A stretch of 64,000 bases of DNA from JACJXW01 sp964418125 (GTDB lineage: Bacteria > Bacteroidota > Bacteroidia > Chitinophagales > Saprospiraceae), in contig CAYQKY010000004.1 in assembly GCA_964418125.1 (NCBI GenBank), forward strand, positions 62,001 to 126,000, given 5' to 3'. Under the pieces are notes generated by a model that ran no database searches, had not been told where the DNA came from, and worked only from the letters and a program-made list of their open reading frames with translations. This document shows, piece by piece, positions 50,399 through 60,400 of the stretch (positions within the stretch are counted from its first letter, which is position 1; each line of letters begins with the position of its first letter). Both the position numbers and the translations under genes were made by a program.

Positions 50399-52252
50399 AT
50401 GAGCAATTTCATAGTTTCGGCAAGAAAATACCGGCCCGTCCGGTTCGACGATGTAGTGGGGCAGGAGCATGTATCCCAGACGCTGAAGAACGCCCTGAAG
50501 AACAAGCACCTGGCGCACGCCTTCCTCTTCTGCGGGCCCCGTGGTGTGGGCAAGACCACCTGTGCCCGCATCCTGGCCAAGGTGCTCAACTGCCAGAACG
50601 CAACGGACGATTTCGAGCCCTGCAATGAATGCTCGTCCTGCAAGGCCTTCAACGCCAATTCTTCCTTCAACATCACCGAACTGGACGCCGCATCCAACAA
50701 CAGTGTGGAGCATATCCGCGCCCTGATCGAGCAGGTGCGCTTCCAGCCGCAGCAGGGCAAATACAAGGTGTTCATCATCGACGAGGTGCACATGCTCTCC
50801 CAGCAGGCCTTCAACGCTTTCCTGAAGACCCTGGAGGAGCCGCCGCCCTACGCCATCTTTATCCTGGCCACCACCGAGAAGCACAAGATCATCCCCACGA
50901 TACTGTCGCGTTGCCAGATCTTCGACTTCCGCCGCATCCAGGTGCCGGAGATGGTGCAGCACCTGCAGGCCATCTGCGAGCAGGAGAACATCGATGCCGA
51001 CAAGGACGCCCTCCATATCATCGGCCAGAAGGCCGATGGCGCCCTGCGCGATGCCCTGTCCATCTTCGACCGCATCGTCGCCTTCTCGGGCAACCGGATC
51101 AGCTACGAGGACGTCATCACCAACCTCAACGTGCTCGATTACGACTACTATTTCCAGATAGTCGACGCACTCCTGGTGGAAGACAGCTCCAAAATACTGC
51201 TGCTCTTCGACACCATCCTCCGCAACGGCTTCGAGCCCGACATCTTCATGAACGGCCTGGCCGAACACCTGCGCAACCTGCTGGTCTGCAAGGACGAGGC
51301 CACCCTGCAGCTGCTGGAGGTGAGCGAAGGCCTGCGCAGCCGCTACCTGGAGCAGGCCCGCCTGTCACCTTCCGGCCTGCTGCTGACCGCCCTCAACCTG
51401 GCCAACGACTGTGACGTCAACTACAAGCTGGCCCGCAACAAACGCCTGCATGTGGAAATGGCCCTCATCAAGATGGCCCACATCCCCCGAGCTTTCCAGC
51501 TGGCGGAAAACGGGGGCGCCGCCCTCAGCCCGGAAAAAAAAACGGTTGACCTGAGCGCCTCCGCTCAACCAACAACTACCAGCCAACAACAATCAACGGC
51601 CGCCCCTGGATTGCTTGGCCCCAACCCGTCCACCGTCCACCGTCCACCGTCTACCGACACCCCCAACCCGTCCACCGTCCATTGTCCACCGATCACCGAC
51701 ACCCCCCAGCCCCCCAAGGAAGAAGCAACCGAACCCCAGGCAAAGGGCCCTGTCCCCCCCGCTCAACCTCAAAAAAAATCCCTCAGAAAACCGGGCAAAC
51801 AGGACACCCCCCGCCTGATGAACCTGGAGGCCATGCTGGCCGAAGTGAAAGCCGAAGAGGCCCAACTGCTAACCCAGGAGGTACAGGAGCTCACCCAGGA
51901 ACGGGTGGAAGAGGCCTGGAACCTGTACATCGAAGCCCAGGACCAGGAATCCGTAAAGGTGATCATGCGCAATTCCGAACTGAAGCTGGAAGGGCAGAAC
52001 GTACTGGTCACCGTCACTTCCGCCCTGGCCGAGAATACTATCCGCCAGGAGAACAACCTGATGGATTACCTGCGGGACGTGCTCACCGCTCCCGAGCTGA
52101 CGATGACCATCGAGATCGACAAAAGCAAGGCTGTGGAGCCCCCAAAACGCAAGCGCATGCTCAGCAGTAAGGAGAAATACCTGGCCATGCGGGAGACGAA
52201 CCCGAATATCACGGAGCTGCAGAAGCGTTTTGATTTGCGGCCGGATGAGTAG
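50399..52252 (+). CDS. dnaX: DNA polymerase III subunit gamma/tau
   Basis: The 617-residue clamp-loader ATPase: Walker A GPRGVGKTTC (about 43-53), zinc-binding cysteines (CQNATDDFEPCNECSSC), Walker B FIIDEVHML, sensor 1 ATTEKHKI, and the lid and collar domains (about 175-360). The ATG at 50399 matches the normal MSNFIVSARKYRP start. The linker (about 385-445) is unusual: Ser/Thr/Pro/Gln rich, with two near-repeats of NPSTVHRPPSTDTP and NPSTVHCPPITDTP. Its DNA (51560-51712) is made of the CCGTCCACCGTCCACC kind of words found in the intergenic repeats. The C-terminal tau-like domain resumes around 470. It lies on its own, after the PIN remnant. Confidence 0.94.
   Translation: MSNFIVSARKYRPVRFDDVVGQEHVSQTLKNALKNKHLAHAFLFCGPRGVGKTTCARILAKVLNCQNATDDFEPCNECSSCKAFNANSSFNITELDAASNNSVEHIRALIEQVRFQPQQGKYKVFIIDEVHMLSQQAFNAFLKTLEEPPPYAIFILATTEKHKIIPTILSRCQIFDFRRIQVPEMVQHLQAICEQENIDADKDALHIIGQKADGALRDALSIFDRIVAFSGNRISYEDVITNLNVLDYDYYFQIVDALLVEDSSKILLLFDTILRNGFEPDIFMNGLAEHLRNLLVCKDEATLQLLEVSEGLRSRYLEQARLSPSGLLLTALNLANDCDVNYKLARNKRLHVEMALIKMAHIPRAFQLAENGGAALSPEKKTVDLSASAQPTTTSQQQSTAAPGLLGPNPSTVHRPPSTDTPNPSTVHCPPITDTPQPPKEEATEPQAKGPVPPAQPQKKSLRKPGKQDTPRLMNLEAMLAEVKAEEAQLLTQEVQELTQERVEEAWNLYIEAQDQESVKVIMRNSELKLEGQNVLVTVTSALAENTIRQENNLMDYLRDVLTAPELTMTIEIDKSKAVEPPKRKRMLSSKEKYLAMRETNPNITELQKRFDLRPDE
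51560..51712. repeat. Word-type repeat block inside the dnaX linker
   Basis: Tandem words CAACAACTACCAGCC-like and CCGTCCACCGTCCACCGTC, repeated twice at 51625-51650 and 51670-51695, encode the low-complexity linker. The composition matches the intergenic repeats and differs from the rest of dnaX. Confidence 0.55.
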
Positions 52253-52704
52253 GGGGGTGTTGTATGGCTGAATTGTTATATGGCTATATTGTCAGGCGGG
52301 CAGGTTGAAAGGCTTCATTGTTGGATGGTTCAATGGTTAGATTGTTGTGGCTAATTGCGGGCTGCGAGCTGTCAACCGCAAATAGCCAACGGCCAATTGT
52401 GGACGCCAACTGCGAATACCGAATACCGAATCGCGAGCCACCACACCATTGTGATAAAAAATTGATATTATTGTTATGATCAGGACAGTTGATACCTCTT
52501 AAATTTGGAGTAGGAAAACCGAAGATCAGTTGAAATGTTCTTTAGATGGCCGGGGAGGAGTCATGTTGGAGGGCCTTTTCAGCCCAACATTATAACCATG
52601 TAACAATATAACAATGGCGCCAGGAATATACCCGGGCCGCTATACGCCCGAAACAGAGTGAGCTGCCACAAATATTTCAACACCACCCCCCCCGCACTCT
52701 AAAA
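52253..52704. repeat. 450-bp gap filled largely by word-type repeats
   Basis: Four word blocks: 52259-52297 (GGCTGAATTGTTATATGGC), 52311-52356 (GTTGGATGGTTCAATGG), 52385-52438 (CCAACTGCGAATACCGAATACC) and 52581-52616 (ACATTATAACCATGTAACAA). The first, second and fourth can pair across. A TAAATTTG box at 52500-52507 is a weak promoter candidate for the Crp/Fnr gene. No protein is called. Confidence 0.5.
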
Positions 52705-53406
52705 ATGTACACCATGAATGATCAATCCCTCTGGTACCTGGAAAATATCGATGTCAGCGGCATCTTCTGCCCCAAGAAAGTCGGCAGGGGGGACATGGAA
52801 CAGCATGTCCACAAGCATTTCAAAAAAGGGGAATACATCTATCTGCCCGATGAGCATGCCGACAAGATCTACTTCCTGACGGAAGGGCGGGTCAAGATCG
52901 GCGCCTACGGAGATTCCGGCAAGGAGATCACCAAGGCCATCCTCTCAGCCGGCGAGGTCTTCGGCGAGCTTTCCCTCATCGGGGAAGACAAGCGGCGCGA
53001 CTTCGCCTACGCCATGGAGAAGACAACAGCCTGTGTGATGTCGGTAGCCGATATGAGATCCATGATGCGGGACCACAACGCCCTCAGCCTCTTCCTGATG
53101 AAGATCATGGGCTCCCGCATGCTGGAGATGGAGCAGCGCCTGGAATCCCTCGTCTTCAAGGACAGCCGCACCCGCATCATCGAGTTCCTGTACGAGCTGG
53201 GGGAGAAGAAAGGCCAGCGCGTGGGCTATGAAATGCTCGTCCGCAAGTTCATGACCCACCAGGAGATCGCCAACCTGACGGCCACCTCCCGGCAGACGGC
53301 CACCACGGTGCTCAACGAGTTGCGCAACCGCAACCTGTTGACCTTCAACCGCAAGCGGCTGCTGATACGGGATATGGAGAAATTGAAGAAAGCGGCAAAG
53401 GAGTAG
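52705..53406 (+). CDS. Crp/Fnr-family transcriptional regulator
   Basis: The 233-residue regulator has a cyclic-nucleotide-like sensor beta roll (about 35-125, GEYIYLPDEHADKIYFLTEGRVKIG) and a C-terminal winged helix (about 160-225) with MTHQEIANLTATSRQTATTVLNELR as recognition helix. The N-terminal FCPK carries one Cys; the four-Cys cluster of Fnr is absent, so oxygen sensing by an Fe-S centre is unlikely. The effector is not evident. The frame starts MYTMNDQ; either ATG may be used. A small word-repeat fragment (53404-53450) follows the stop. Confidence 0.85.
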   Translation: MYTMNDQSLWYLENIDVSGIFCPKKVGRGDMEQHVHKHFKKGEYIYLPDEHADKIYFLTEGRVKIGAYGDSGKEITKAILSAGEVFGELSLIGEDKRRDFAYAMEKTTACVMSVADMRSMMRDHNALSLFLMKIMGSRMLEMEQRLESLVFKDSRTRIIEFLYELGEKKGQRVGYEMLVRKFMTHQEIANLTATSRQTATTVLNELRNRNLLTFNRKRLLIRDMEKLKKAAKE

Positions 53407-53450
53407 GGGGGGCTTATTGCTGGATTGTTATATTGCTGGATTGCTTGCTC
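53404..53450. repeat. Word-repeat fragment (GGATTGTTATATTGC)
   Basis: GCTTATTGCTGGATTGTTATATTGCTGGATTGC (segments trimmed), a single arm related to 274-294 and 52.3 kb, at the end of the Crp/Fnr gene. No mirrored arm was seen nearby. Confidence 0.5.
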
Positions 53451-53546
53451 ACCCGGCTCAAAGGTAGTGCATCCAATCTTGCCATCCCGTTAATCCTACA
53501 ATCCCTGCCGGCCTGCGGCCCAGCAGGTAGGCTGTCATCCTGTCTC

Positions 53547-55508
53547 TTACCTCACCAACTGCACATCTCCGCCAAACCTCCTCATAACCCCATCCACGAA
53601 GCGCATGTCCACCACATAGGTATACACCCCCGGCGGCAGCGCCCGCCCCTTGAATGTCCCGTCCCATCCTTCCCGGCCGTCATTGGTATAAATATCCGTG
53701 GCCTCGAAAACCAACTCCCCCCAGCGGGTGAAAATGCGGAATGCAGCTACCTCCTGCGGTTTGCGGCTTTGCGGGTAGAACGTATCGTTGCGCCCGTCGC
53801 CGTTGGGGCTGAATGCGTTGGGGATATAGATCTCCCGGTCTTTAAGTATGCGTACGGCAATGGAGTCCCGGACGGTGCAGCCGTTGGCGTCGGTAACAGA
53901 CAGGTAAAAGAAAGCGTCGTCGAAGGGGCGGAGGGTAGGAGCGGGGCAGGAGGTGCAGGAAAGAAGGCCCGGCGTGTCCAGCCAGCGGTAACTGAATGGG
54001 GAGCTGCCGATGACATCCGGCTGAAGCGTGAGGCTGTCACCCAGAAATACTTCTCTGTCTGGCCCCAGGCTGAGCGAAAGTATAGGTTCCGTGATGAATA
54101 CGGAGGCGGAAACTTCATCGCATCTGCTGCTGACGGTTAGGGAATATTCGCCTCCCTGGGTAACGGCCAATTCCGGGCCGGCGGAGCCGTCGCTCCACCG
54201 AAAGGCCCCGCCGGAAACTTCGGGCGCCAGGATGATCTGCTCTCCCGGGCAGATGGCATCGGGAAGCGAGCCCAGATCAATGTGGAGGGAGTCGATGAAA
54301 ACGCCGGTGGAATCATTCTGTATGACCGTGGCGGGGTTGTCCGATACGGCTATCATGCCCAGCCCTTCCGGCAAGCCGCTGAGGGTGGCCTGATTCTTAT
54401 ACACCCCGAAGGCCTCTTCGGGAACGGCGACGGTAACCGACAGGACGCTGCGCCCTTCGGGAAGATCGATGCTGTCTATCCTCAGCCGGCTGGTTCCGGC
54501 CCCTCCGCCGGTGATCGTCCCGCCCACCGGGTTGTCAATGGCGGTGATGAGGAAGCCTTCCGGGAATACATCCTCGAAGGTAAGGCCCACCTGTGCCCTG
54601 CCGGACGCATTGGCCAGCTCGAAGTAGTACGTCAGCTCACTGCAGGGGATGGCCTGCGCCGGCTCCACCCTTTTTTTCATCTGCACGGTATAGGGGCAGG
54701 AGCAGCCGTCGCTGCGCTGGGCGGCCGGGCCGGTGGCCTCGATGGCGACTTCCCCCGTGGTTTTGTCGATCGCGAAGAAGGTGTTCTGAATGCCGCTGCC
54801 GAGGGAACTGCCGTACCCGTAGAGGTTGCCGAAAGCGTCGAAGAAGATGGAGCCGAGCGTGCCGCCTTTGATATCAGGGGGGAAGGGCGTATTGATCCGT
54901 CCGGCTTCGGTGTCGATGACCACCAGCCGCTGGTTGAGGGCGTCCCAGCCGTAGAGCGTCTCGTCGGTGGGGTCGAAGGCGATGTCGTAGACGGCGGAGT
55001 GGTTGGGGGGAAAGCTGATGCTTCGCGCCGGATGGCCGGACGCTTCCAGGTCGATGAAGATGATGGCTTCGGTGGAACCGTTGAAGCCGCCGCTGACGGA
55101 GAGCACCACCAGGTGTTTCCCATCCGGGCTGACGTCGCCCGCCGGGTAGCTGGCGCTGGGCGGCATGCCTTCGGGGTCGCCCAGCGAATAGGCCAGGCCG
55201 TTGGAACCGATGCGGTACAGGCGGCCGGTATCGGAATTGAGGGCGTAGATGAAATTGTCCGTCGGGCGGTAGCCCAGCCCGTTGAGGACAAAGCCCACCG
55301 AGCCGCCGGCCAGTCCGTTGAATGTGACGTTGCCGGTGGCCGGGCTGACCTGCACTTCGTAGACCGAACTGTTGTTCTGAGGGGCTATGGCCAGGTAAAA
55401 GCCGCCCCGGCAGATGAATGGCTGCTGAGCGGTGAGGGTGGGGCAGAGGAATACCCATAAAGATAGAAAAGCGAAATGATATGCCGGGCGTTTCATTTTG
55501 GATTTCAT
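53547..55508 (-). CDS. Secreted T9SS type B protein with DUF6923-like propeller and DUF11-like domain
   Basis: A 653-residue protein with a signal peptide (MKSKMKRPAYHFAFLSLWVF), a six-blade-like beta-propeller region (about 35-270, with YRPTDNFIYALNSDTGRLYRI and DPTDETLYGWDALNQRLVVID), a DUF11-type beta sandwich (about 280-395), an Ig/PKD-like domain (about 415-475), and a C-terminal T9SS type B domain (about 565-653, PNAFSPNGDGRNDTFYPQS and FTRWGELVFEA). It is the second type B cargo besides the giant repeat protein. The function is unknown; the propeller suggests binding of a surface ligand. Start codon as given matches the signal peptide. Confidence 0.85.
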   Translation of the reverse strand: MKSKMKRPAYHFAFLSLWVFLCPTLTAQQPFICRGGFYLAIAPQNNSSVYEVQVSPATGNVTFNGLAGGSVGFVLNGLGYRPTDNFIYALNSDTGRLYRIGSNGLAYSLGDPEGMPPSASYPAGDVSPDGKHLVVLSVSGGFNGSTEAIIFIDLEASGHPARSISFPPNHSAVYDIAFDPTDETLYGWDALNQRLVVIDTEAGRINTPFPPDIKGGTLGSIFFDAFGNLYGYGSSLGSGIQNTFFAIDKTTGEVAIEATGPAAQRSDGCSCPYTVQMKKRVEPAQAIPCSELTYYFELANASGRAQVGLTFEDVFPEGFLITAIDNPVGGTITGGGAGTSRLRIDSIDLPEGRSVLSVTVAVPEEAFGVYKNQATLSGLPEGLGMIAVSDNPATVIQNDSTGVFIDSLHIDLGSLPDAICPGEQIILAPEVSGGAFRWSDGSAGPELAVTQGGEYSLTVSSRCDEVSASVFITEPILSLSLGPDREVFLGDSLTLQPDVIGSSPFSYRWLDTPGLLSCTSCPAPTLRPFDDAFFYLSVTDANGCTVRDSIAVRILKDREIYIPNAFSPNGDGRNDTFYPQSRKPQEVAAFRIFTRWGELVFEATDIYTNDGREGWDGTFKGRALPPGVYTYVVDMRFVDGVMRRFGGDVQLVR

Positions 55509-55894
55509 AGCTTTCAGTATGTGGGCCGGTAGAATGTGCGCTATGAATTTAATCTATTTTGACGGGAGGCGCCCGGTAGCCTGCGGCTTTTTTTTGGTAA
55601 TGCGGCTTGCTTTTTTAGCTTGCAGGCATATTCGTCCAGGGTTGGACAAAAGTGCGAAATCGGCCATACGGCCCGTATGGGAAGTCGAAAGTCGGAACAA
55701 CCTGGGAGATTTCACCTGCCTGGCTTTCAGCGCTGTCCAACGTTAAACGGGGAGCCCTTATTTGAATATTCCCGACAGCACCACATTTATCCACAAATAA
55801 ATTTTATTTTTGGAGAAATCTTTTTAAAAAACACTTGATTTCACCATTGATATTTTTTTTAATTGGAGAAATCTTTGAATATAAGCAGTGATTT
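55509..55894. other. Divergent gap with A/T-rich promoter region
   Basis: Before the ATPase gene a TATTTTTG box (55805-55812) fits TAnnTTTG; the -33 is a TTTA. The word TTGGAGAAATCTTT is repeated at about 55810 and 55864. The composition is much more A/T-rich than the neighbouring genes. No gene is called. Confidence 0.5.
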
Positions 55895-57331
55895 ATGAAA
55901 AGGAAATTAATTGGCCGGGAAGAAGAAAAGAAAATCCTGCAGCGCGCTTTGGATTCCAACGAAGCGGAAATGGTATCGGTAATAGGCAGAAGGCGCATTG
56001 GAAAAACCTTTCTTGTCAATGAGGTTTACAAGGAGCATATTGTATTTTCAGTTACCGGCATTCAAAATGCGCCCCGAAATGAGCAATTGCGGAATTTTGC
56101 CAATAGCTTAAAAGAACTTGCTCCCACAGCCGTGATCATCACCCCCCCAAAGGATTGGCTGGATGCTTTTTTTCTTCTGATCGAATATCTCAAGCAAAAG
56201 AGCCAACAAAAAAAAATAGTCGTATTTCTGGATGAACTGCCCTGGATGGCCACCCATAAATCAGGCTTCTTAAGAGGGTTGAGTTATTTTTGGAACAGTT
56301 GGGCGGTTCAACAAAACATCGTCGTTGTTATCTGCGGGTCGGCAGCTTCCTGGATGATCAATAAAGTAGTCAAGCACAAAGGAGGCCTGCACAATCGGGT
56401 CACCAAACGGATTCATTTGCAACCCTTTACTTTAGTAGAAACGGAAAATTATCTGAAAAGCCGCAATATCCATTTCGACCGTTACCAAATTGTTCAGTTG
56501 TACATGGCCATGGGAGGCGTTCCGCATTATTTGAAGGAAGTTGTAAGAGAGGAAAGCGCTGTTCAGAACATTAATAATATTTGCTTTTCCCCCAACGGCC
56601 TGTTGCGAACGGAATTCCCCAATTTATTTGCTTCTCTTTTTGCTCATGCAGAAAACCATATCGCCGTTGTCAGAGCTTTAGCTCGAAAACGACAGGGGCT
56701 GACCCGCCAGCAATTGGTAGAAGCCACGCCGCTTTCAGCAGGCGGGACTATTTCAAGGGTTTTGGAAGAACTACTGCATTCCGGATTCATTTCGGCTTTT
56801 CGCCCTTTTGGGAAAAAGAAAAAGGAAAAACTATACCGGTTAACGGACGAATACTCGCTTTTTTACCTCCAATTTATTGAAGATAAAGAACATGAAGGTG
56901 CCGATGTATGGCATCATTTGAGCCAAACCCAGGCATTTAAAACCTGGAGTGGCTATGCTTTTGAAAGCATTTGCCTCAAGCATATCCCGCAAATCAAAAA
57001 GGCCATGAGCATCGCCGGCATTTATTCTTTGTCCGGTTCTTTCTATAAAAAGGGGACAGATGCGGAAGCAGGAGCTCAGATCGATCTGTTGATAGACCGC
57101 AACGACCACGTCATCAATCTTTTTGAGATAAAATTCCACAATCAACCTTATGCGCTCACCAAAGCTGCTGCGGATCAGATGCGGGAAAAAATGCACATTT
57201 TTCAGGAAACTACGAAAACCCGGAAACAGCTTTCGTGGGTTTTCATCAGTACCTTTGGCCTGAAAACAAACCCACATAGCCTCGGCCTGATTTCCAGGTC
57301 TTTGACGATGGATGATCTGTTTTTCGATTAA
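55895..57331 (+). CDS. AAA-type ATPase with C-terminal PD-(D/E)XK-like domain (archaeal ATPase/DUF234 type)
   Basis: A 478-residue protein with Walker A GRRRIGKT (about 31-38) and Walker B VVFLDELPW, an alpha-helical lid (about 210-300), a winged-helix-like part with LTRQQLVEATPLSAGGTISRVLEE, and a C-terminal region (about 370-470) with AQIDLLIDRNDHVINLFEIKF, a D...ExK nuclease-like motif. This is the 'archaeal ATPase/DUF234' type, common in mobile and accessory regions. Function unknown; a role in defence or mobile DNA is possible. The gene is visibly more A/T-rich than its flanks (poly-A/T, many AAA/TTT codons), which points to horizontal transfer. Confidence 0.82.
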   Translation: MKRKLIGREEEKKILQRALDSNEAEMVSVIGRRRIGKTFLVNEVYKEHIVFSVTGIQNAPRNEQLRNFANSLKELAPTAVIITPPKDWLDAFFLLIEYLKQKSQQKKIVVFLDELPWMATHKSGFLRGLSYFWNSWAVQQNIVVVICGSAASWMINKVVKHKGGLHNRVTKRIHLQPFTLVETENYLKSRNIHFDRYQIVQLYMAMGGVPHYLKEVVREESAVQNINNICFSPNGLLRTEFPNLFASLFAHAENHIAVVRALARKRQGLTRQQLVEATPLSAGGTISRVLEELLHSGFISAFRPFGKKKKEKLYRLTDEYSLFYLQFIEDKEHEGADVWHHLSQTQAFKTWSGYAFESICLKHIPQIKKAMSIAGIYSLSGSFYKKGTDAEAGAQIDLLIDRNDHVINLFEIKFHNQPYALTKAAADQMREKMHIFQETTKTRKQLSWVFISTFGLKTNPHSLGLISRSLTMDDLFFD

Positions 57332-57403
57332 TTTCTCCCACACTACCCTTTCACCAACCAAACCCAAAGAATTCGTATCTTCCCCTCAGAAAACCACAAG
57401 GCC

Positions 57404-60400
57404 ATGCCCAAGGCGCCGCCCAACCGACACCACTACAACGAAGCCTTTCAGGAAGTGCTCGACCGGCTCAACCCCCGGCAGCGCGAAGCCGTAGAGCACA
57501 TCGAAGGGCCGGTGCTCGCCCTGGCCGGCCCGGGCACGGGCAAGACCCACATCCTCTCAGCCCGTATCGGCCGCATCCTGCTGGAGACGGACGCCCAGGC
57601 GCAGAACATCCTCTGCCTCACCTTCACCGACGCAGGCGTCAACGCCATGCGGCAGCGCCTCCTCGAATTCATCGGCCCGGAGGCGCACCGGGTGCACATC
57701 TACACCTTCCACTCCTTCTGCAACAGCATCATACAGGACAACCTGGAGCTCTTCGGCCGGCAGGACATGGAGCCCGTCAGCGAACTGGAGCAGGTGGAAC
57801 TCATCCGCGGGCTGCTGGATGAGCTCGACGTTCACCATCCCCTGCGCCGCGGCCGCCCCGACCCCTATTTCTACGAAGGCCACCTGCGCGGCCTCTTCCA
57901 GCGCATGAAGGCGGAGGACTGGACGGTGGAACTGGTTAACGATAGGATCGACGCCTACCTGCAGAGCCTGCCCCAGCGGGAGGAATTCATTTACAAGATC
58001 AACCGGGGCAATATCCGCAAGGGGAACCTGAAAAAGTCGAAGATCGAAGAGGCTCAAAACCGGATGGAGTTGCTGCGCGCCGCCGCCGCCCTCTTCCCCC
58101 GCTACCAGGAGGCCATGTATGAGGCGCGCCGTTACGACTACGACGATATGATCCTGTGGGTGCTGCGTGCTTTCGAAGACAACGAGAACCTGCTGCGCTC
58201 CTACCAGGAACAGTACCTCTACTTCCTGGTCGACGAATATCAGGATACCAACAGCGCCCAGAACGAGATCATCCATAAGCTCATCGGCTTCTGGGAACAG
58301 CCCAATATTTTCATCGTGGGCGACGACGATCAGTCGATCTACGAATTTCAGGGCGCCCGGCTGAAGAACCTGACGGATTTTTACCACAAGTTCGAGAAAG
58401 ACATCCGGCTGGTCCTCCTGCAGGACAACTACCGTTCCACCCAGCAGATCCTGGACGCCTCTCGCGGCGTAATTCGCCACAACGAGCTGCGCATCGTCAA
58501 CAAACTCCAGGATCTGGGCATCGAAAAACTGCTGGTCGCCCGCAACGGCAGCCTGGCCGAGGCGCCCCTCCGCCCGCAGATCGTGGCCTATCCCAACCGC
58601 CTGCACGAGGAGGCCGATATCGTCCGGCAGCTTCAAAAGCTGTACGGCGAGGGCTTCCCTCTCCACGAAATAGCCGTCATCTATGCCAAGCACCGGCAGG
58701 CGGGCCACCTGGTAGAACTGCTCGAAAAGACGGGCATCCCCTACAACACCCGCCGCAAGATCAATGTGCTGGACCTGCCGCTGATCCGCAACCTGCGGCA
58801 ACTGCTGGAGTACTTCGCCGCCGAGTTCCAGCACCCCCACAGCGCCGAGTATCTGTTGTTTCAGATTCTGCACTTCACCTTCTTCGGCCTGCATCCCGAC
58901 GGCCTGGCGCGCCTGAGCCTCTACCAGGCCCGCTTCGAGTGGGGAGATCGCCCCCCCTGGCGGGAACTGCTGGCCGACGAACCTACGCTGGACAAGATCG
59001 GCCTGGAAGACAAGGCTGCCCTGCGGCGCTTCACCGATTTTCACAACCACATGCTGCGCGAGTACAGCAGCCTGAGCGCTCCTGCCTTCGTGGAGCGCCT
59101 CATCAACCGCAGCGGCATGCTGAAGTACGTGCTGGAGCACGAGCGCCGCACCCTCCTGCTGCAGGCCCTGAAGGCCTTCGTCGACTTTGTCAAGGCAGAG
59201 GCCGCCCGCAGCCCCCGGCTCACCATCGGCCGCCTGCTCGACCTGCTCCGCAATATGGACGCCAACCACATCGCCCTGGAGGCCAGCAGTTCCCTGCAGG
59301 TGGAAGTGGGCGTCAACCTGCTCACCGCCCACAGCGCCAAGGGGCTGGAGTTCCGCTACGTCTACCTGATCGACTGCGGCCGACACTGGGAGCCGCGCAC
59401 CCGCGCCAGCGCCTTCCGCTTCGCTCTGCCCGACACCCTGACCTACTCCGGGGAGGAGGACGCCCTGGAGGCCCGCCGCCGCCTCTTCTACGTGGCCATG
59501 ACGCGCGCCAAGGAGCGCCTCCACATTTCCTACAGCGAGGAGGACGACAAGGGAAAGCCCCAGCAGCGCGCCATCTTCATCGACGAGGTGCTCAAAAGCA
59601 GCGGGCTGGAGGTGCAGCAGCGCGCTCTGCCCGCCGCCGAGCTGCTGGAGGTGGAGGCCCTGCGCCTGCTGGAGCAATCTACTCCCCAGGTAGAGCCTCT
59701 GGACGAGGCCACCGTCAGCGGCCTGCTGGAGGGCTTCCAGCTCAGCGTATCGGCCATGAACCGCTACCTGATGTGCCCGCTCGGTTTTTACTACGAAAAC
59801 GTGCTGAAAGCGCCCACTCTGATGCGGGAAGCCGCCCATTACGGCACCGCCATGCACAACGCTCTGCAGCGCCTGTTCGAACGCATGAAGCTGTCGAAGG
59901 GTAAAACCTTCGCCTCCGAGGCCCTGTTCATCAAGCTGTTCGAACAGGAGATGGAGCGCCGCCAGGGCTTCTTTTCCCGTAAGGAATACCAGCGACGCCT
60001 GGAGATGGGCCGCCGCAACCTGTCGGAATACTACAAGCTCCACATCGGCTCATGGGAGAAGAACGTGTTGCTGGAGCACAAGCCCCGCAATGTGGAAATG
60101 GAGGGCGTGCCCATCACCGGCAGCATCGACCGCCTCATCCTGGAGGGGCTGGCCGAAGCGCGGGTGGTCGACTATAAAACGGGCAGCCAGAGCGACGCCA
60201 AGATGAAGCGCCCCACGCCGGCCAACCCCCAGGGCGGCAGCTACTGGCGGCAGCTGGTGTTCTACAAGATCCTATACGAAAGCCAGCCCGGCAATACGCG
60301 CACCGTCAAAAGCGGCATGATCTCCTACCTGGAACCGGACACGAGGGGAGAGTTCCAGGAAAAAGAACTGGTCTACACGCCCAAAGACGTGGAAACGGTG

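Noticed and set aside
52500..52507. TAAATTTG as promoter of the Crp/Fnr gene
   Set aside because: It lies about 200 nt upstream with no -33 TTTG at 19-21 nt; kept only as a weak note in the gap entry.
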